Source: Deinobacterium chartae (GTDB taxonomy: Bacteria; Deinococcota; Deinococci; Deinococcales; Deinococcaceae). From it: a DNA stretch of 64,000 bases. A model generated the notes under the pieces. It ran no database searches. It was not told the DNA's origin and was given only the letters and a program-made list of their open reading frames with translations. Each line of letters starts with the position of its first letter. Position 1 is the stretch's first letter. Location: NCBI RefSeq assembly GCF_014202645.1, contig NZ_JACHHG010000010.1, positions 1 to 64,000 on the forward strand, written 5' to 3'. The position numbers and the translations under genes were made by a program. This document shows positions 1 through 10,911 of this stretch, piece after piece.

Positions 1-60
1 TGGGAGGAGTGGGAGCAGGCGTTGGTACTGCGCGTCGGTGAGTTCGTAGCGTCGCACCAT
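1..60 (-). CDS. Transposase N-terminus, IS5-like (partial, runs off left edge)
   Basis: Only the first 20 codons are present, starting at the ATG at 60-58 and reading leftward out of the window. The peptide MVRRYELTDAQYQRLLPLLP matches the N-terminus typical of IS5-family transposases that begin with a DUF4096-type helical domain (basic residues, then LTDAQ-x-x-x-LLPLLP). The DDE catalytic core lies outside the window, so integrity cannot be judged. The family call is from recognition of the N-terminal pattern and is an inference. Confidence 0.7.
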   Translation of the reverse strand, partial: MVRRYELTDAQYQRLLPLLP

Positions 61-92
61 GCCTCACGTTATCCCACTTTGCAGACACACCC
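61..92. mobile_element. Right end of the IS element with probable terminal inverted repeat
   Basis: Between the transposase start codon and the PIG-L stop codon are 31 bases that read, from the outside in on the minus strand, GGGTGTGTCTGCAAAGTGGG, the style of terminal inverted repeat seen in IS5-family elements. The flanking bases CTA/TAG at 92-95 could be part of a short target duplication. The matching left end is outside the window, so the repeat cannot be confirmed. Confidence 0.5.
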
Positions 93-1135
93 TAGTCCTG
101 CGCGCCCTGTTCGGTCAGGTCCTCGCGCCGCGCGGGCAGCAGCAGTTCGTTGCGGCGCACGAAGGCCCACATGAAGCGACCGATCACCGAGGTCTGGCTG
201 GGATAGGCCAGCACTGCCTCGCGCTTGCGCTCGATCATCTCCGCCTCGAGGGGGTAGGTGCGCCAGCGGTCACCCTGCTGGTCGGCCTGCGGCGGCGTCA
301 GGGTCAGGGTGGGATGGTAGCCCTTGGGCAGCGGCCACTCGGCGCCGCCGTGCACGAGGTAGTAGGCGAGCTTGACCCGGGGAAACTCCTCCCACAGCGT
401 GTTCATAAAGTAAGCGACGGCGCGGTGGTCCGGGTGACCGTCGAGCACCGAGGGGGCCAGTACCACGTCGGGCTGCACCTCGCGCAGGATCTGGCGCAGT
501 TGTCGGGTCAGCTCGAGGCCGGTGTAGGGCGCACCGTAGCGGTAGGCCTCGCGGTACGGCACCCGGTCGGCCTCGGTGTCCCAACTGCGGTAGGGAACCA
601 GGTAGTTGCGGGTGATCATGGGGGTCAGGCCCTTGTCGGGGAAGCCCAGGAAAATGACCCGGTCCGCTGCCACCCCGAAGGTGCTTACGGCGGCGCGCGC
701 CTCGCGGATGCGCAGCTGTCCCAGGTCCACCATGCTCTGCCCGCCGTGCAGCCAGCGCCCGACGGTGTGGCGCGGACTCCAGGGAAAGGCATCGCCGGAG
801 GTTACGAACACCACCCACACGTCCTGCCCGCGCATCACCGCCTCGGTGAGCAGGCCGCCCGCCGCCAGGGTTTCATCGTCGGGGTGTGGGGAGAGCAGCA
901 AGATGCGTCCGGTCAGCGGTTCGCCGGGTACCAGTTCGGCGTTGATCGCGGCCATGTTGTCGAGCACCATCTGCGCCGGCGCGAACAGGTGCCAGCCGTT
1001 GATGGCGGCGGCGGTATAGGCCGCGACCAGGGTCGCGGCGAGCACGCTGTGCCAGCGCGACCAGCGCCGCAGGAAGCCCAGGCGCAGTCGCCTGCGCGGG
1101 GCTGGGGAAACAGGGGGAAGCGGTGTATCGGTCAT
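92..1135 (-). CDS. PIG-L family deacetylase, membrane-anchored
   Basis: The product is 347 aa from the ATG at 1135. After an Arg-rich stretch there is one hydrophobic segment (about residues 24-45, LAATLVAAYTAAAI) and then the PIG-L (LmbE-like) zinc hydrolase domain, opened by the hallmark SPHPDDE metal motif near residue 82 and continued by DGHPDHRAV near residue 235. The family removes N-acetyl groups from GlcNAc-type sugars or related conjugates; the substrate is not predictable. It follows the upstream membrane protein gene by 4 bp (TGA 1142-1140, ATG 1135-1133), so the two are probably cotranscribed. The stop codon TAG at 94-92 lies exactly at the IS junction, so the last residues may have been altered by the insertion. 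An alternative start five codons upstream (1150) exists. Confidence 0.85.
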   Translation of the reverse strand: MTDTPLPPVSPAPRRRLRLGFLRRWSRWHSVLAATLVAAYTAAAINGWHLFAPAQMVLDNMAAINAELVPGEPLTGRILLLSPHPDDETLAAGGLLTEAVMRGQDVWVVFVTSGDAFPWSPRHTVGRWLHGGQSMVDLGQLRIREARAAVSTFGVAADRVIFLGFPDKGLTPMITRNYLVPYRSWDTEADRVPYREAYRYGAPYTGLELTRQLRQILREVQPDVVLAPSVLDGHPDHRAVAYFMNTLWEEFPRVKLAYYLVHGGAEWPLPKGYHPTLTLTPPQADQQGDRWRTYPLEAEMIERKREAVLAYPSQTSVIGRFMWAFVRRNELLLPARREDLTEQGAQD

Positions 1136-1139
1136 GGTC

Positions 1140-1742
1140 TCACAGCACATTGGCCAGCAGCTGCACGGCCAGGGTCAGCAGGCCGCCGCCGACCAGCGCG
1201 ATCCACACCGACAGGCGCGCGGACAGGCCCAGCGCGGCGCGGGTGGCACGGAAGGCCAGGGTGACCTCGAGGGCCAGCACGGCCAGTTGCCAGCCCAGGT
1301 CAAGCAGCAAGTTCAGGTAGGGAACGAAGGCCAGCAGCATCGAACCGGCGGTTGCGATCAGTTCGAGCGGCACGTAGAACAGCGCGAAAGCGAAGGCCAC
1401 CTCGCGGTAGCCGCCGCGCGAGCGCAGCACGCGGCCCACCAGGGTTACCCCGCCGGTAAAGATCAGGAAGTTCAGCAGCAGCACGCCCACTGCGCGCAGC
1501 AGCGAACCCAGCGCGTCCCCGAACAGCAGGCCGTGGAAAGCCTCGAGCAGTCCGCCAGCCAGCGCGGCGGCCAGCACGAAGGCCAGCGCCGAGCGCCAGC
1601 TGCAGCGCTCGAGGTGGCGCCGGAAGGTGGCCTCGTCCTGGTATTCGAGCACGTCAATTCCTGCCTGCCACAGGTGGGCCAGGCGCTGACGCAGCGAGGG
1701 CTGGGAGCGGGCGGCAGGCAGCGGGGGCGCAGCGGTTTTCAT
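1140..1742 (-). CDS. Yip1-like integral membrane protein
   Basis: The product is 200 aa from the ATG at 1742, starting MKTAAPPLPAARS. A soluble amphipathic N-terminus (to about residue 60) is followed by about five hydrophobic segments (starting FVLAAALAGGLLEA, VGVLLLNFLIFTGG, VAFAFALFYVPLELIATAGSM, LGWQLAVLALEVTLAF, WIALVGGGLLTLAVQLL). The layout, with an FAFALFYVP segment, resembles Yip1/YIF1 domain proteins of bacteria, whose function is not established. It is the promoter-proximal gene of a pair with the PIG-L deacetylase. An ORF extension of 20 codons upstream exists but has no family support. Confidence 0.65.
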   Translation of the reverse strand: MKTAAPPLPAARSQPSLRQRLAHLWQAGIDVLEYQDEATFRRHLERCSWRSALAFVLAAALAGGLLEAFHGLLFGDALGSLLRAVGVLLLNFLIFTGGVTLVGRVLRSRGGYREVAFAFALFYVPLELIATAGSMLLAFVPYLNLLLDLGWQLAVLALEVTLAFRATRAALGLSARLSVWIALVGGGLLTLAVQLLANVL

Positions 1743-1840
1743 AGGATTCACACCATTGTAGGGTTTTGCACGGCTGTGGGAAAGAGCTGCATACCAACGC
1801 ACGCGGGCTGTGCGGCCCGCGTGCCGATCAGCTCAGGGCG

Positions 1841-2206
1841 CTATTGGGCGCTGACCAGGTCCGGGCGCAGGCTGATCGCCTCGCGCAGGTAAATATGGCG
1901 GATCTCGGCCTGACTGCGCAGGGTCTCGACGTGCATCATCACCCGGATGGCACGCTCGAGACGTCCAGGCACCGGGATTTCCAGGGCATTGAGCAGCGGA
2001 ACCATGGTCATGCCCAGGGCCCGCGCCGCCTCGGCCGGAAAGGTGGCATTCAGATCCGGCGTCACCGTGAAAATGATCGAGCAGATCTGATCGAACTCGA
2101 GGTCATTTTCCTCGAGCATCCGGACCAAGAGTTCCCGAGTGGCCTCGAGGATGGCCTCCGAGGTGTTCTCTGGGACGGTGGTCGCCCCGCGAATCCCGCG
2201 CATCAT
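1841..2206 (-). CDS. aroH: Chorismate mutase, AroH type
   Basis: Monofunctional chorismate mutase converting chorismate to prephenate for Phe/Tyr synthesis. The 121-aa product, taken from the ATG at 2206, aligns along its whole length with the Bacillus subtilis AroH fold: MRGIRGATTV at the start, then TPDLNATFPAEAAR, IPVPGRLERAIRVM and IRHIYLREAISLRPDL at the end. Arg and Glu residues of the trimeric active site (RGIRGATT, R in ERAIRV) are present. A start at 2248 would add 14 residues without family support. It is transcribed away from gnd. Confidence 0.9.
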   Translation of the reverse strand: MMRGIRGATTVPENTSEAILEATRELLVRMLEENDLEFDQICSIIFTVTPDLNATFPAEAARALGMTMVPLLNALEIPVPGRLERAIRVMMHVETLRSQAEIRHIYLREAISLRPDLVSAQ

Positions 2207-2362
2207 GACGTCAATGTAGCACGGGCTTTCCAACGTCTTTTCCATCACGTCTACTCAAGACAACGCACCGGTCTTTGGCGCAGCCCTGCCCTGACCGCAG
2301 TGGCCGCACCTTCCCGGAAAGCGGGATCCGGTTCCGCACACGCTCATATCGTGTTCTGGGTG

Positions 2363-2392
2363 TTATCCACCGACGGGCGAGGGCAGTATGCT
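2363..2392 (+). promoter_or_regulatory. Probable promoter of the gnd operon (leaderless)
   Basis: A TTATCC -35-like hexamer (2363-2368) is followed after 18 bp by TATGCT (2387-2392). The -10 box ends only 7 nt before the gnd ATG at 2400, so transcription would begin at or next to the start codon, the leaderless arrangement common in Deinococcus. Confidence 0.5.
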
Positions 2393-2399
2393 GGGGGCC

Positions 2400-3363
2400 A
2401 TGAGAATCGGAATGGTCGGACTGGGCAAGATGGGCGGCAACATGGTGGCCCGCCTGCAACGCGGAGGGCACGAGGTGGTCGCCTACGACCTCAAACCGGA
2501 CAACATCGAGCTGGCCAAGCAGGCGGGTGCCATCGGGGCCGAGAGCCTCGAGGACCTGGTCGCGCAGCTCACGGCACCCCGGGCCGTGTGGGTGATGGTG
2601 CCTGCCGGAGCCCCCACCGAAACCACGGTGCAGCGCCTGGCGGACCTGCTGTCCGCAGGCGACATCGTGATCGACGGCGGCAACTCCAAGTACACCGACT
2701 CCTCGAGGCGCGGCACCGAGCTCGCGGCGCGCGGCATCCACTTCCTGGACGTGGGCACCTCGGGCGGCGTGTGGGGCCTCTCGGAGGGCTACGCCATGAT
2801 GATCGGCGGCGACGAGGGCGCGGTGGAGACCCTGCGCCCGATCTTCGAGGCGCTGGCTCCCGCCCCGGATCGCGGCTGGGGCCGGGTGGGACCGAGCGGA
2901 GCGGGCCACTACGTCAAGATGGTTCACAACGGCATCGAGTACGGCATGATGCAGGCTTACGCCGAGGGCTTCGAGCTGATGCACGCCAAGCCCGGCTTTG
3001 ACCTGAACGTGGCGCAGATCGCCGAGATGTGGCGGCACGGCAGCGTGGTGCGCTCGTGGCTGCTCGACCTGACCGCCGAGGCGCTGCGTTCCGACGCCGA
3101 CCTCACCGCCCTCGACGATTACGTGGCCGACTCGGGCGAGGGCCGCTGGACCGTGGAGGACTCGATCCAGCAGGGCATCCCGGCCCCTGTGATCACCCTG
3201 TCGGTCCAGATGCGCCTGCGCAGCCAGCAGGAGAGCTCGTACGCCGGGCGAATGCTCTCGGCCATGCGCAACGCCTTCGGAGGCCACGCGGTGCGCCTCA
3301 AAGACGCCGCAGCCGACCAGAGCGACCCGCTGGGCGTCAAACCCGAGACCCGCACGGTGGAAC

Positions 3364-3371
<8 letters not shown>
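2400..3371 (+). CDS. gnd: 6-phosphogluconate dehydrogenase, decarboxylating (short type)
   Basis: Oxidises 6-phosphogluconate to ribulose 5-phosphate, CO2 and NAD(P)H, third step of the oxidative pentose phosphate pathway. The 323-aa product starts [15 protein letters not shown] (Rossmann GxGxMG), has the [10 protein letters not shown] substrate motif near residue 95, [11 protein letters not shown] near residue 118 and the catalytic-Lys region [17 protein letters not shown] near residue 170. The length marks the short GntZ/YqeC-type enzyme rather than the 470-aa form. An upstream ATG at 2388 falls inside the -10 box, so the ATG at 2400 is preferred. Its stop overlaps the zwf start by 8 bp. 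Confidence 0.95.
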
Positions 3372-4893
<1,522 letters not shown>

Positions 4894-4906
4894 GGAGGCC
4901 GAACGC

Positions 4907-5851
4907 ATGCCCAACGAGCGTAAAACCCTCGGTCCCGAACGCAGCGACCCGCGCCGCGCCGCCAAGACCCTCGAGGGCTTGTGGCAGCAGGCCGGGGTGG
5001 AACTGCGCATCCGCACCGGCACCATCGTGGCGGTCACCACCCAGCCCTTTGCCGAGCGGGTGTCTGCGGCCCTTGCCCGCCTGAGCGGGCGTCACGCCGG
5101 ACGGCAGATCCTGGCGGTCATCGCCCCAGACGGCGACCTCGAGATGGACGTGTCGCTGCTGCCGCAGAAGAATCGCTACGTCGAGCGCTTCGACCTGCGC
5201 GGCACGCCCCGGCAGCTGCAGGGCACGATCCTGCCGCTGCTGAGCGGCCCGCTCACCCACGTGTGGTGGGCCTGCGACGATCCGCCGCGCGGACCGCTGT
5301 TCGACGCCCTGGCCGAACTGGCCGATCAGGTGATCGCCGACGCCCTGACCCTCGAGATGCGCCCGGACCGCCGTTTCGCGCTGGCGGACCTGTCATGGGC
5401 GCATACCGCGCCGTGGCGCGAACTGACTGCCACGCTGTTCGACGCGCCCGACGCGGCCCGCGAACTCGGCAACCTCGAGGGGGCCACGGTGGAGTACGCC
5501 GACGGCAAGCGCGGTCCGCTGGCCGCGCGGCTGTACGCGGGCTGGCTGGCCTCGAGGCTCGGCTGGAAAGACGCCTCGCGCATCAAGATCCGCGCGGCCA
5601 AGCACCCCACCCGCCCGCACGGCGAGATCGTGGCGGTGAATCTGCGCAGCGAGGACGCCCGCTTCCGCATCGAGGCCCTCGAGGGACACTGCGCGACCGC
5701 CAGCGCCGAGCTGCCCGGAACCCCAGCCCGCTCGCAGACCGTGATCCTCAACGCCTGGGACCTGCCCGAACTGCTCGGGTACGTGATGGACGCGCCCGAG
5801 CAGAACCGCATCTTCGAAGAGGCGCTGAGCGTGGCGCGGAGGCAGGCATGA
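4907..5851 (+). CDS. opcA: Glucose-6-phosphate dehydrogenase assembly/activator protein
   Basis: The 314-aa product matches the OpcA family known from cyanobacteria and actinobacteria, where it promotes assembly and redox control of G6PDH. Recognisable segments are the alpha/beta N-terminus with RTGTIVAVT and ILAVIAPDG, the LLSGPLTHVWWACDDPPRGPLF block near residue 115 and the DLSWAHTAPWRELTATLFD block near residue 160. It has a good Shine-Dalgarno (TAAGGAGG at 4891-4898) and lies between zwf and pgl; its ATGA overlap with pgl suggests translational coupling. Confidence 0.9.
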   Translation: MPNERKTLGPERSDPRRAAKTLEGLWQQAGVELRIRTGTIVAVTTQPFAERVSAALARLSGRHAGRQILAVIAPDGDLEMDVSLLPQKNRYVERFDLRGTPRQLQGTILPLLSGPLTHVWWACDDPPRGPLFDALAELADQVIADALTLEMRPDRRFALADLSWAHTAPWRELTATLFDAPDAARELGNLEGATVEYADGKRGPLAARLYAGWLASRLGWKDASRIKIRAAKHPTRPHGEIVAVNLRSEDARFRIEALEGHCATASAELPGTPARSQTVILNAWDLPELLGYVMDAPEQNRIFEEALSVARRQA

Positions 5852-6506
5852 GGTACGAGGTGTTCGAGACGCCCGAGGCGCTGGGACAGGGGGCCGCCGA
5901 TCTGTTCGAGTCGCTGCTGCTCGCGACCCTGCGCGAACGGGACCGCTTCCGGGTCGCCCTCTCGGGCGGCTCGACCCCGCTGCACCTGTACCGGGCGCTG
6001 CGCGGGCGCGAGCTGCCCTGGGAGCGGGTGGAGTGGTACTGGTCCGACGAGCGCACGGTCGGCCCCGACTCGAAGGACTCGAACTACCGTCTGGCTCACG
6101 ACGAGCTGCTCGCCCACCTGCCCGCCAGCGGGCGGGTAGAGCGCATCCCGGGCGAGATCGACCCGCACGAGGCCGCGCGGCGTTACGCCGAGGTCCTGCC
6201 CGAGAGCATCGACTTGTGCTACCTGGGCATGGGCGACGACGGGCACACCGCCAGCCTGTTTCCCGGCACCGAGGGCCTTGCTGCCACCGGACGGGTCACG
6301 GCCAACTTCGTGCCGAGGCTGGGCACCTGGCGCGTCAGCTTCACCTTCGAGGAGATCAACCGGGCGCACAACGTGCAGCTGTTGGTCACCGGACAAAACA
6401 AGGCCTCCGTCCTGGCCGAGGTGCGCGCCCACGCCGGGAAGCACCCGGTCGAGCGCGTGAAAGACCCGCTGTGGCTGCTGGACCGCGAGGCCGCGTCACA
6501 GCTCGC

Positions 6507-6510
<4 letters not shown>
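5848..6510 (+). CDS. pgl: 6-phosphogluconolactonase
   Basis: Hydrolyses 6-phosphogluconolactone to 6-phosphogluconate, the step between Zwf and Gnd. The 220-aa product has the NagB/RpiA-fold signature VALSGGSTPLHLYRAL (about residues 33-48), WYWSDERTV near residue 66 and LCYLGMGDDGHTASLFPGT near residue 128, including the catalytic D-x-H. It starts at the ATG sharing ATGA with the opcA stop and ends in TTGA shared with the queG start, making this a fully coupled operon. Confidence 0.95.
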
Positions 6511-7642
<1,132 letters not shown>

Positions 7643-7646
<4 letters not shown>

Positions 7647-8032
7647 CGCGGACGGCGGGCTACCAGCTCGATCTCGACCCTCGCTCCCAGGGGCAGGGCG
7701 GCCACGCCGACCGTGGTGCGCGCCGGGTAGGGCTGCGCGAAGTGCTCGGCGTACGCGGCGTTCATCTCGGCAAAGTCGGCCATATCGGTCAGGTAGACGT
7801 TGACTTTCACCACGTCCTGGGCAGCGAGCCCGGCAGCTTCCAAAACCGCGAGCAGGTTGCGGAGGCACTGGCGGGTCTGCTCGGCGGCGCCCCCGCCCAC
7901 CAGCGCTCCACGGGCGGGGTCGAGCGGGGTCTGCCCGGAGAGGTAGACCAGCTCACCCGGTCCGGCATCGATGCCGTGCGAATAGGGACCGACGGTGGAA
8001 GCCTGCGCTGCGGTGATGGCTTTACGGTTCAT
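7643..8032 (-). CDS. ridA: RidA/YjgF family reactive-intermediate deaminase
   Basis: Small trimeric enzyme that hydrolyses reactive enamine/imine intermediates. The 129-aa product from the ATG at 8032 has the whole family pattern: GPYSHGIDAGPGELVYLSGQ at the start, VVKVNVYLTDMADFAEMN in the middle and PARTTVGVAALPLGARVEIELVA at the end, with the conserved Arg near residue 104. Its stop codon shares the CTAG tetranucleotide with the convergent queG stop, and no terminator separates them. A TACGAT -10-like box (8044-8039) sits 6 nt before the ATG, suggesting a leaderless transcript of its own. Confidence 0.93.
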
Positions 8033-8048
8033 AGGGGCATCGTAAATG

Positions 8049-8081
8049 CTCGGGGCCGGGAGCTGCGCTCCCGGCCCCGAG
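8049..8081 (-). terminator. Hairpin terminator of the binding-protein gene
   Basis: Perfect 15-bp stem (8049-8063 with 8067-8081) and a 3-nt loop, located between the stop of the binding-protein gene (8092) and the ridA start. There is no clear U tract after it on the minus strand. Confidence 0.7.
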
Positions 8082-8091
8082 TGTCCGCTCT

Positions 8092-8862
8092 TCAGCGGCA
8101 GCGGACGTCCTGCCCGAAGTAGGTCTTGCTGAGCTTGGCGTAGGTACCGTCTTTCTGGACCGAGGCAAGAGCTGCGTTCACGGCGGCCAGCAGTTCGGCG
8201 TTGCCCTTCTTGACGGCCATGCCGATGCGTTCCGGGAAGATGATGTCGCCCAGTTGCAGCTTGCCGGGCAGCACCTTGGCGGCGTCGATGGCGTTGAAGC
8301 GGTCGAGGACCATGGCGTCGGCCCGCTTGGACAGCACCGCCTGCAGCTGTTCGTTGGTGGTGGGGAAGGTCTTGACGCTGCCCACGCCGGGCAGGTCCTG
8401 CACGTACTTGAGGTAGGTGGTGTTCACGCCCATGGTCACGACCTTGCCTTTCAGGTCGGCCACCGTCTTGGGTCCGCCGGGCAGGGCGACCAGCACACCG
8501 CCGCTGCAGTAGTGGGGATTGGAGAAATCCACCGCCTTGAGTCGGTTGGGCGTGATGCCGTGCGAGGCGATCACCAGGTCGTACTTGCCCTGGTCTAAGC
8601 CGATGAGCAGGCTGTCGAAGCTGATGGTGGTCCATACCGGCCTAACCCCCATCGCCTTGGCCAGGGCGTTGCCGAGTTCGACCTCGAAACCGGTGAGGGT
8701 TTTTTCCTTGTAGTAGTTAAACGGAGGGTAGCCGCCCTCGGTGGCCAGGCGCAGGGTGCCCGAGGCCTTGATCTGCGCCAGGGTCGCCGCCTGGGCACCC
8801 GAGAACACGCCCAGCGCCAGGATCGGCAGGGCCAGCATGCTGCGGAACAACTTCTTATTCAT
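8092..8862 (-). CDS. ABC transporter substrate-binding protein, amino-acid type (SBP family 3)
   Basis: Secreted solute receptor of 256 aa. A Sec signal peptide (MNKKLFRSMLALPILALGVFSGAQA) precedes the SBP family 3 fold: IKASGTLRLATEGGYPPFNY, GFEVELGNALAKAMG, GKYDLVIASHGITPNR and the C-terminal LLAAVNAALASVQKDGTYAKLSKTYFG. The RBS GGGAGG lies 8 nt before the ATG. No permease or ATPase gene is nearby, so partner subunits must be encoded elsewhere. It sits 117 bp downstream of frlD, which makes an Amadori compound or amino acid a plausible ligand, but this is inference. Confidence 0.9.
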   Translation of the reverse strand: MNKKLFRSMLALPILALGVFSGAQAATLAQIKASGTLRLATEGGYPPFNYYKEKTLTGFEVELGNALAKAMGVRPVWTTISFDSLLIGLDQGKYDLVIASHGITPNRLKAVDFSNPHYCSGGVLVALPGGPKTVADLKGKVVTMGVNTTYLKYVQDLPGVGSVKTFPTTNEQLQAVLSKRADAMVLDRFNAIDAAKVLPGKLQLGDIIFPERIGMAVKKGNAELLAAVNAALASVQKDGTYAKLSKTYFGQDVRCR

Positions 8863-8979
8863 AAGACCTCCCGGACTTCCTGCCTGGGGCAGGGAAACGA
8901 ACGTGGCGAACTCAAGAAGCTTTCCCAGCAGCGGCGGCGATGGCCCCTGAGGCCAGGCGGGCTGGGAGCGGAAAGACGG

Positions 8980-9798
8980 TCAGACCCGGAGCACCTCGAG
9001 GGGCACACCGTGCCCAAAGGCGCCGAAGGTTGAGCAGTTTTGGGCGGCGTAACGTGCCCCGGCGGCGAGTGCCGCCGCCACATCGGCGTGTTCCGCCCAG
9101 GCGTTCAGGAAACCGGCGATCAGGGCGTCTCCGGCTCCCAGCGTGTCCACGACATTGGCGGGCTCGGTGCCGTGGCGGTAAACCGCTTCCCCGTGCAGCG
9201 CCAGCGATCCGGCAGCACCGCGGGTCACGACCACCAGCGGAGTTCCCCGGCGGGCCACGTCGGCGGCGAGTTCCAAGCAGCCCGCCTCGGGCAGGTCGCA
9301 CGACAAAAATGCCACGTCCACAAAAGAAGCGACCCGCTCGAGGTGCGCCTCGGTCCACTCCGAGGAGAAGTCGTAGGACAAGGTGGCGGCGGCTTGGCGC
9401 AGACGTGGCAGTTCGGCGTCGAGATCGCTGTAGATGCTGGTGTGCACGATGCGGTGCTCGGCTGCGAAGCTCAGGTCGTCCTCGGTGAGGGTCCACTGGC
9501 CCTGCACCCCGGCGCTGCTGCCCACGAAGAAGCGGTCCCGTTCCCGGTGCTCGATCCTGGACCACGAGGTCGTCCCCGCGACCTGCCGGCAACGGCTGAG
9601 GTCCACTCCCTCGAGGCGCAGGGCCTGCAGGATCATGTTCCCGGCAGCGTCGTCTCCCACACACCCCACGTAGCTGGCGGCGTGGCCCAACCGGGCGCTG
9701 AGAACGGCGACGTTGACCGCGTTGCCCCCCGGGTACATGGTGCCGTGCGAGACGTAGATATCGGCGGTGTTGTCGCCGATGCCGAGCAGCCTGCGCAC
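8980..9798 (-). CDS. frlD: PfkB-family kinase, fructoselysine 6-kinase-like
   Basis: The 272-aa product phosphorylates a sugar or sugar-amine at O6; the neighbouring FrlB makes fructosamines the likely substrates. N-terminal GIGDNTADIYVSHGTMYPGGNAVNVAV and C-terminal VVDTLGAGDALIAGFL carry the PfkB sugar-binding and catalytic Asp motifs. It starts at GTG 9798, one base after the frlB stop (TGA-G-GTG), with the RBS inside the frlB end. Length and lack of an N-terminal extension fit FrlD. Confidence 0.82.
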   Translation of the reverse strand: MRRLLGIGDNTADIYVSHGTMYPGGNAVNVAVLSARLGHAASYVGCVGDDAAGNMILQALRLEGVDLSRCRQVAGTTSWSRIEHRERDRFFVGSSAGVQGQWTLTEDDLSFAAEHRIVHTSIYSDLDAELPRLRQAAATLSYDFSSEWTEAHLERVASFVDVAFLSCDLPEAGCLELAADVARRGTPLVVVTRGAAGSLALHGEAVYRHGTEPANVVDTLGAGDALIAGFLNAWAEHADVAAALAAGARYAAQNCSTFGAFGHGVPLEVLRV

Positions 9799-9799
9799 C

Positions 9800-10840
9800 T
9801 CAGTACTCCGTGACCCACATGTAGCGGCGCGTGTCGAGCGAGTGGCCGTGCAGTTCGGCCAGGTGCTCGGCGAAGCGGTTAAGGGCCGCCTGCATCGCGA
9901 AGGGGGCCAGCATCGGGCGCAGTTCGGGGTCGATACCGGTCATGGGCAGGTCGCGGGAATCGTAGATCATCAGGCGGTCGCTGTACTTGCGGCAAAAGTT
10001 CACCACGCGGTCCATCAGCGGACGGCTGGGATCCTCGCCCAGCAGCAGCATCAGCGGCAGTTCGGCGTCGAGGATCTCGAACGGGCCGTGGAACCACTCG
10101 GCGGCCTCGAGGGCGGTGCTGTGCATCCACTGCATCTCCATCAGCATGCACACGCCGAACACGTAGGCGGTTGCGAACATCGGCCCCGAGGCGATGTGGT
10201 AGAGGATGCGGTCGTTCTGGTACTTCAGGGCGTCTTCCTTGCCGCGTGCGTCGCTCAGCAGGGCCGACTCCACCAGCACCTCGGGCAGGGCATCGAGCGA
10301 GCGCATCAGGGACTCGAAGAGCGGCCAGCCGCTGCGGGCGTGCATCATGCCGCCGATCAGCGCTTGCAGCACGATAAAGATGCCGGTGTGCGCCTGCTCG
10401 GTTTCGCCCATCAAGAAGACGTGCTGCACCGCCTGCGCGAGCGGGCGGTCGGCGGTGGTGGTCACCCCGACCGTCACGCACGGCTTGTCCTGCAGGTAGC
10501 GGGCGGCCTCGACGGTCTCGGCGGTGGTACCCGACTTGGAGCCCAGCACCACCAGGGTGCGCTCGTCAAGTTCGGGCTCGAGGGTCATGAATTCGGCCGG
10601 GAAGTAGCGCTTGACCTGATAGCCCGAGTGATAGTGGTCCAGCCAGTACTCGAGGGTCAGCATCACCCGGTTGGGCGCGCCGCAGCTGACGAAGTAGATG
10701 CGGTCGATCTGCCCTGCGAGCTGCTGGCCCAGGCGGGCGGCGTCGTTCTTGGCGCTGAGCGCACCCTGCAAGCTGCCCACGATGGTCTCGCGGTCAATGG
10801 GGGCAGCGACGACCGGGGCGGGTCGGGTTTCCGAAGTCAT
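9800..10840 (-). CDS. frlB: SIS-domain fructosamine-6-phosphate deglycase, FrlB-like
   Basis: Splits 6-phosphofructose-amino acids into glucose 6-phosphate and the amino acid. The 346-aa product has two SIS domains: RIYFVSCGAPNRVML and VVLGSKSGTTAETVEAARYL in the first, and ASGPMFATAYVFGVCMLMEMQWMHSTALEAAEWFHGPFEI in the second. The C-terminus DTRRYMWVTEY matches the end of E. coli FrlB as I recall it, which separates it from GlmS and AgaS. The ATG at 10840 has a strong RBS (AGAGGTGG). It is the first gene after the operator at 10857-10872. Confidence 0.87.
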   Translation of the reverse strand: MTSETRPAPVVAAPIDRETIVGSLQGALSAKNDAARLGQQLAGQIDRIYFVSCGAPNRVMLTLEYWLDHYHSGYQVKRYFPAEFMTLEPELDERTLVVLGSKSGTTAETVEAARYLQDKPCVTVGVTTTADRPLAQAVQHVFLMGETEQAHTGIFIVLQALIGGMMHARSGWPLFESLMRSLDALPEVLVESALLSDARGKEDALKYQNDRILYHIASGPMFATAYVFGVCMLMEMQWMHSTALEAAEWFHGPFEILDAELPLMLLLGEDPSRPLMDRVVNFCRKYSDRLMIYDSRDLPMTGIDPELRPMLAPFAMQAALNRFAEHLAELHGHSLDTRRYMWVTEY

Positions 10841-10856
10841 ATTCCACCTCTTGGTT

Positions 10857-10901
10857 CTTGGTATATACCAAGATACTAGGGGTCGCCCGGGTCCACGTCA
10901 A
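10857..10901 (-). promoter_or_regulatory. frlB promoter with GntR-type operator
   Basis: On the minus strand TTGACG (10901-10896), a 17-bp spacer and TAGTAT (10878-10873) form a near-consensus sigma-70 promoter. Immediately downstream is the perfect 16-bp palindrome CTTGGTATATACCAAG (10872-10857), which covers the start site and has the GGTATATACC core typical of GntR/HutC operators. Repression by the adjacent GntR protein is the simplest reading. Confidence 0.8.
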
Positions 10902-10911
10902 GAGCACCGGC

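Noticed and set aside
59-1264. 401-codon plus-strand frame at the left end
   Set aside because: Antisense to the PIG-L gene and crossing the IS junction; no domain.
8863-8979. Separate promoter for the binding-protein gene
   Set aside because: A TTGAGT hexamer is present on the minus strand but no matching -10 at a proper distance; cotranscription with frlD is at least as likely.
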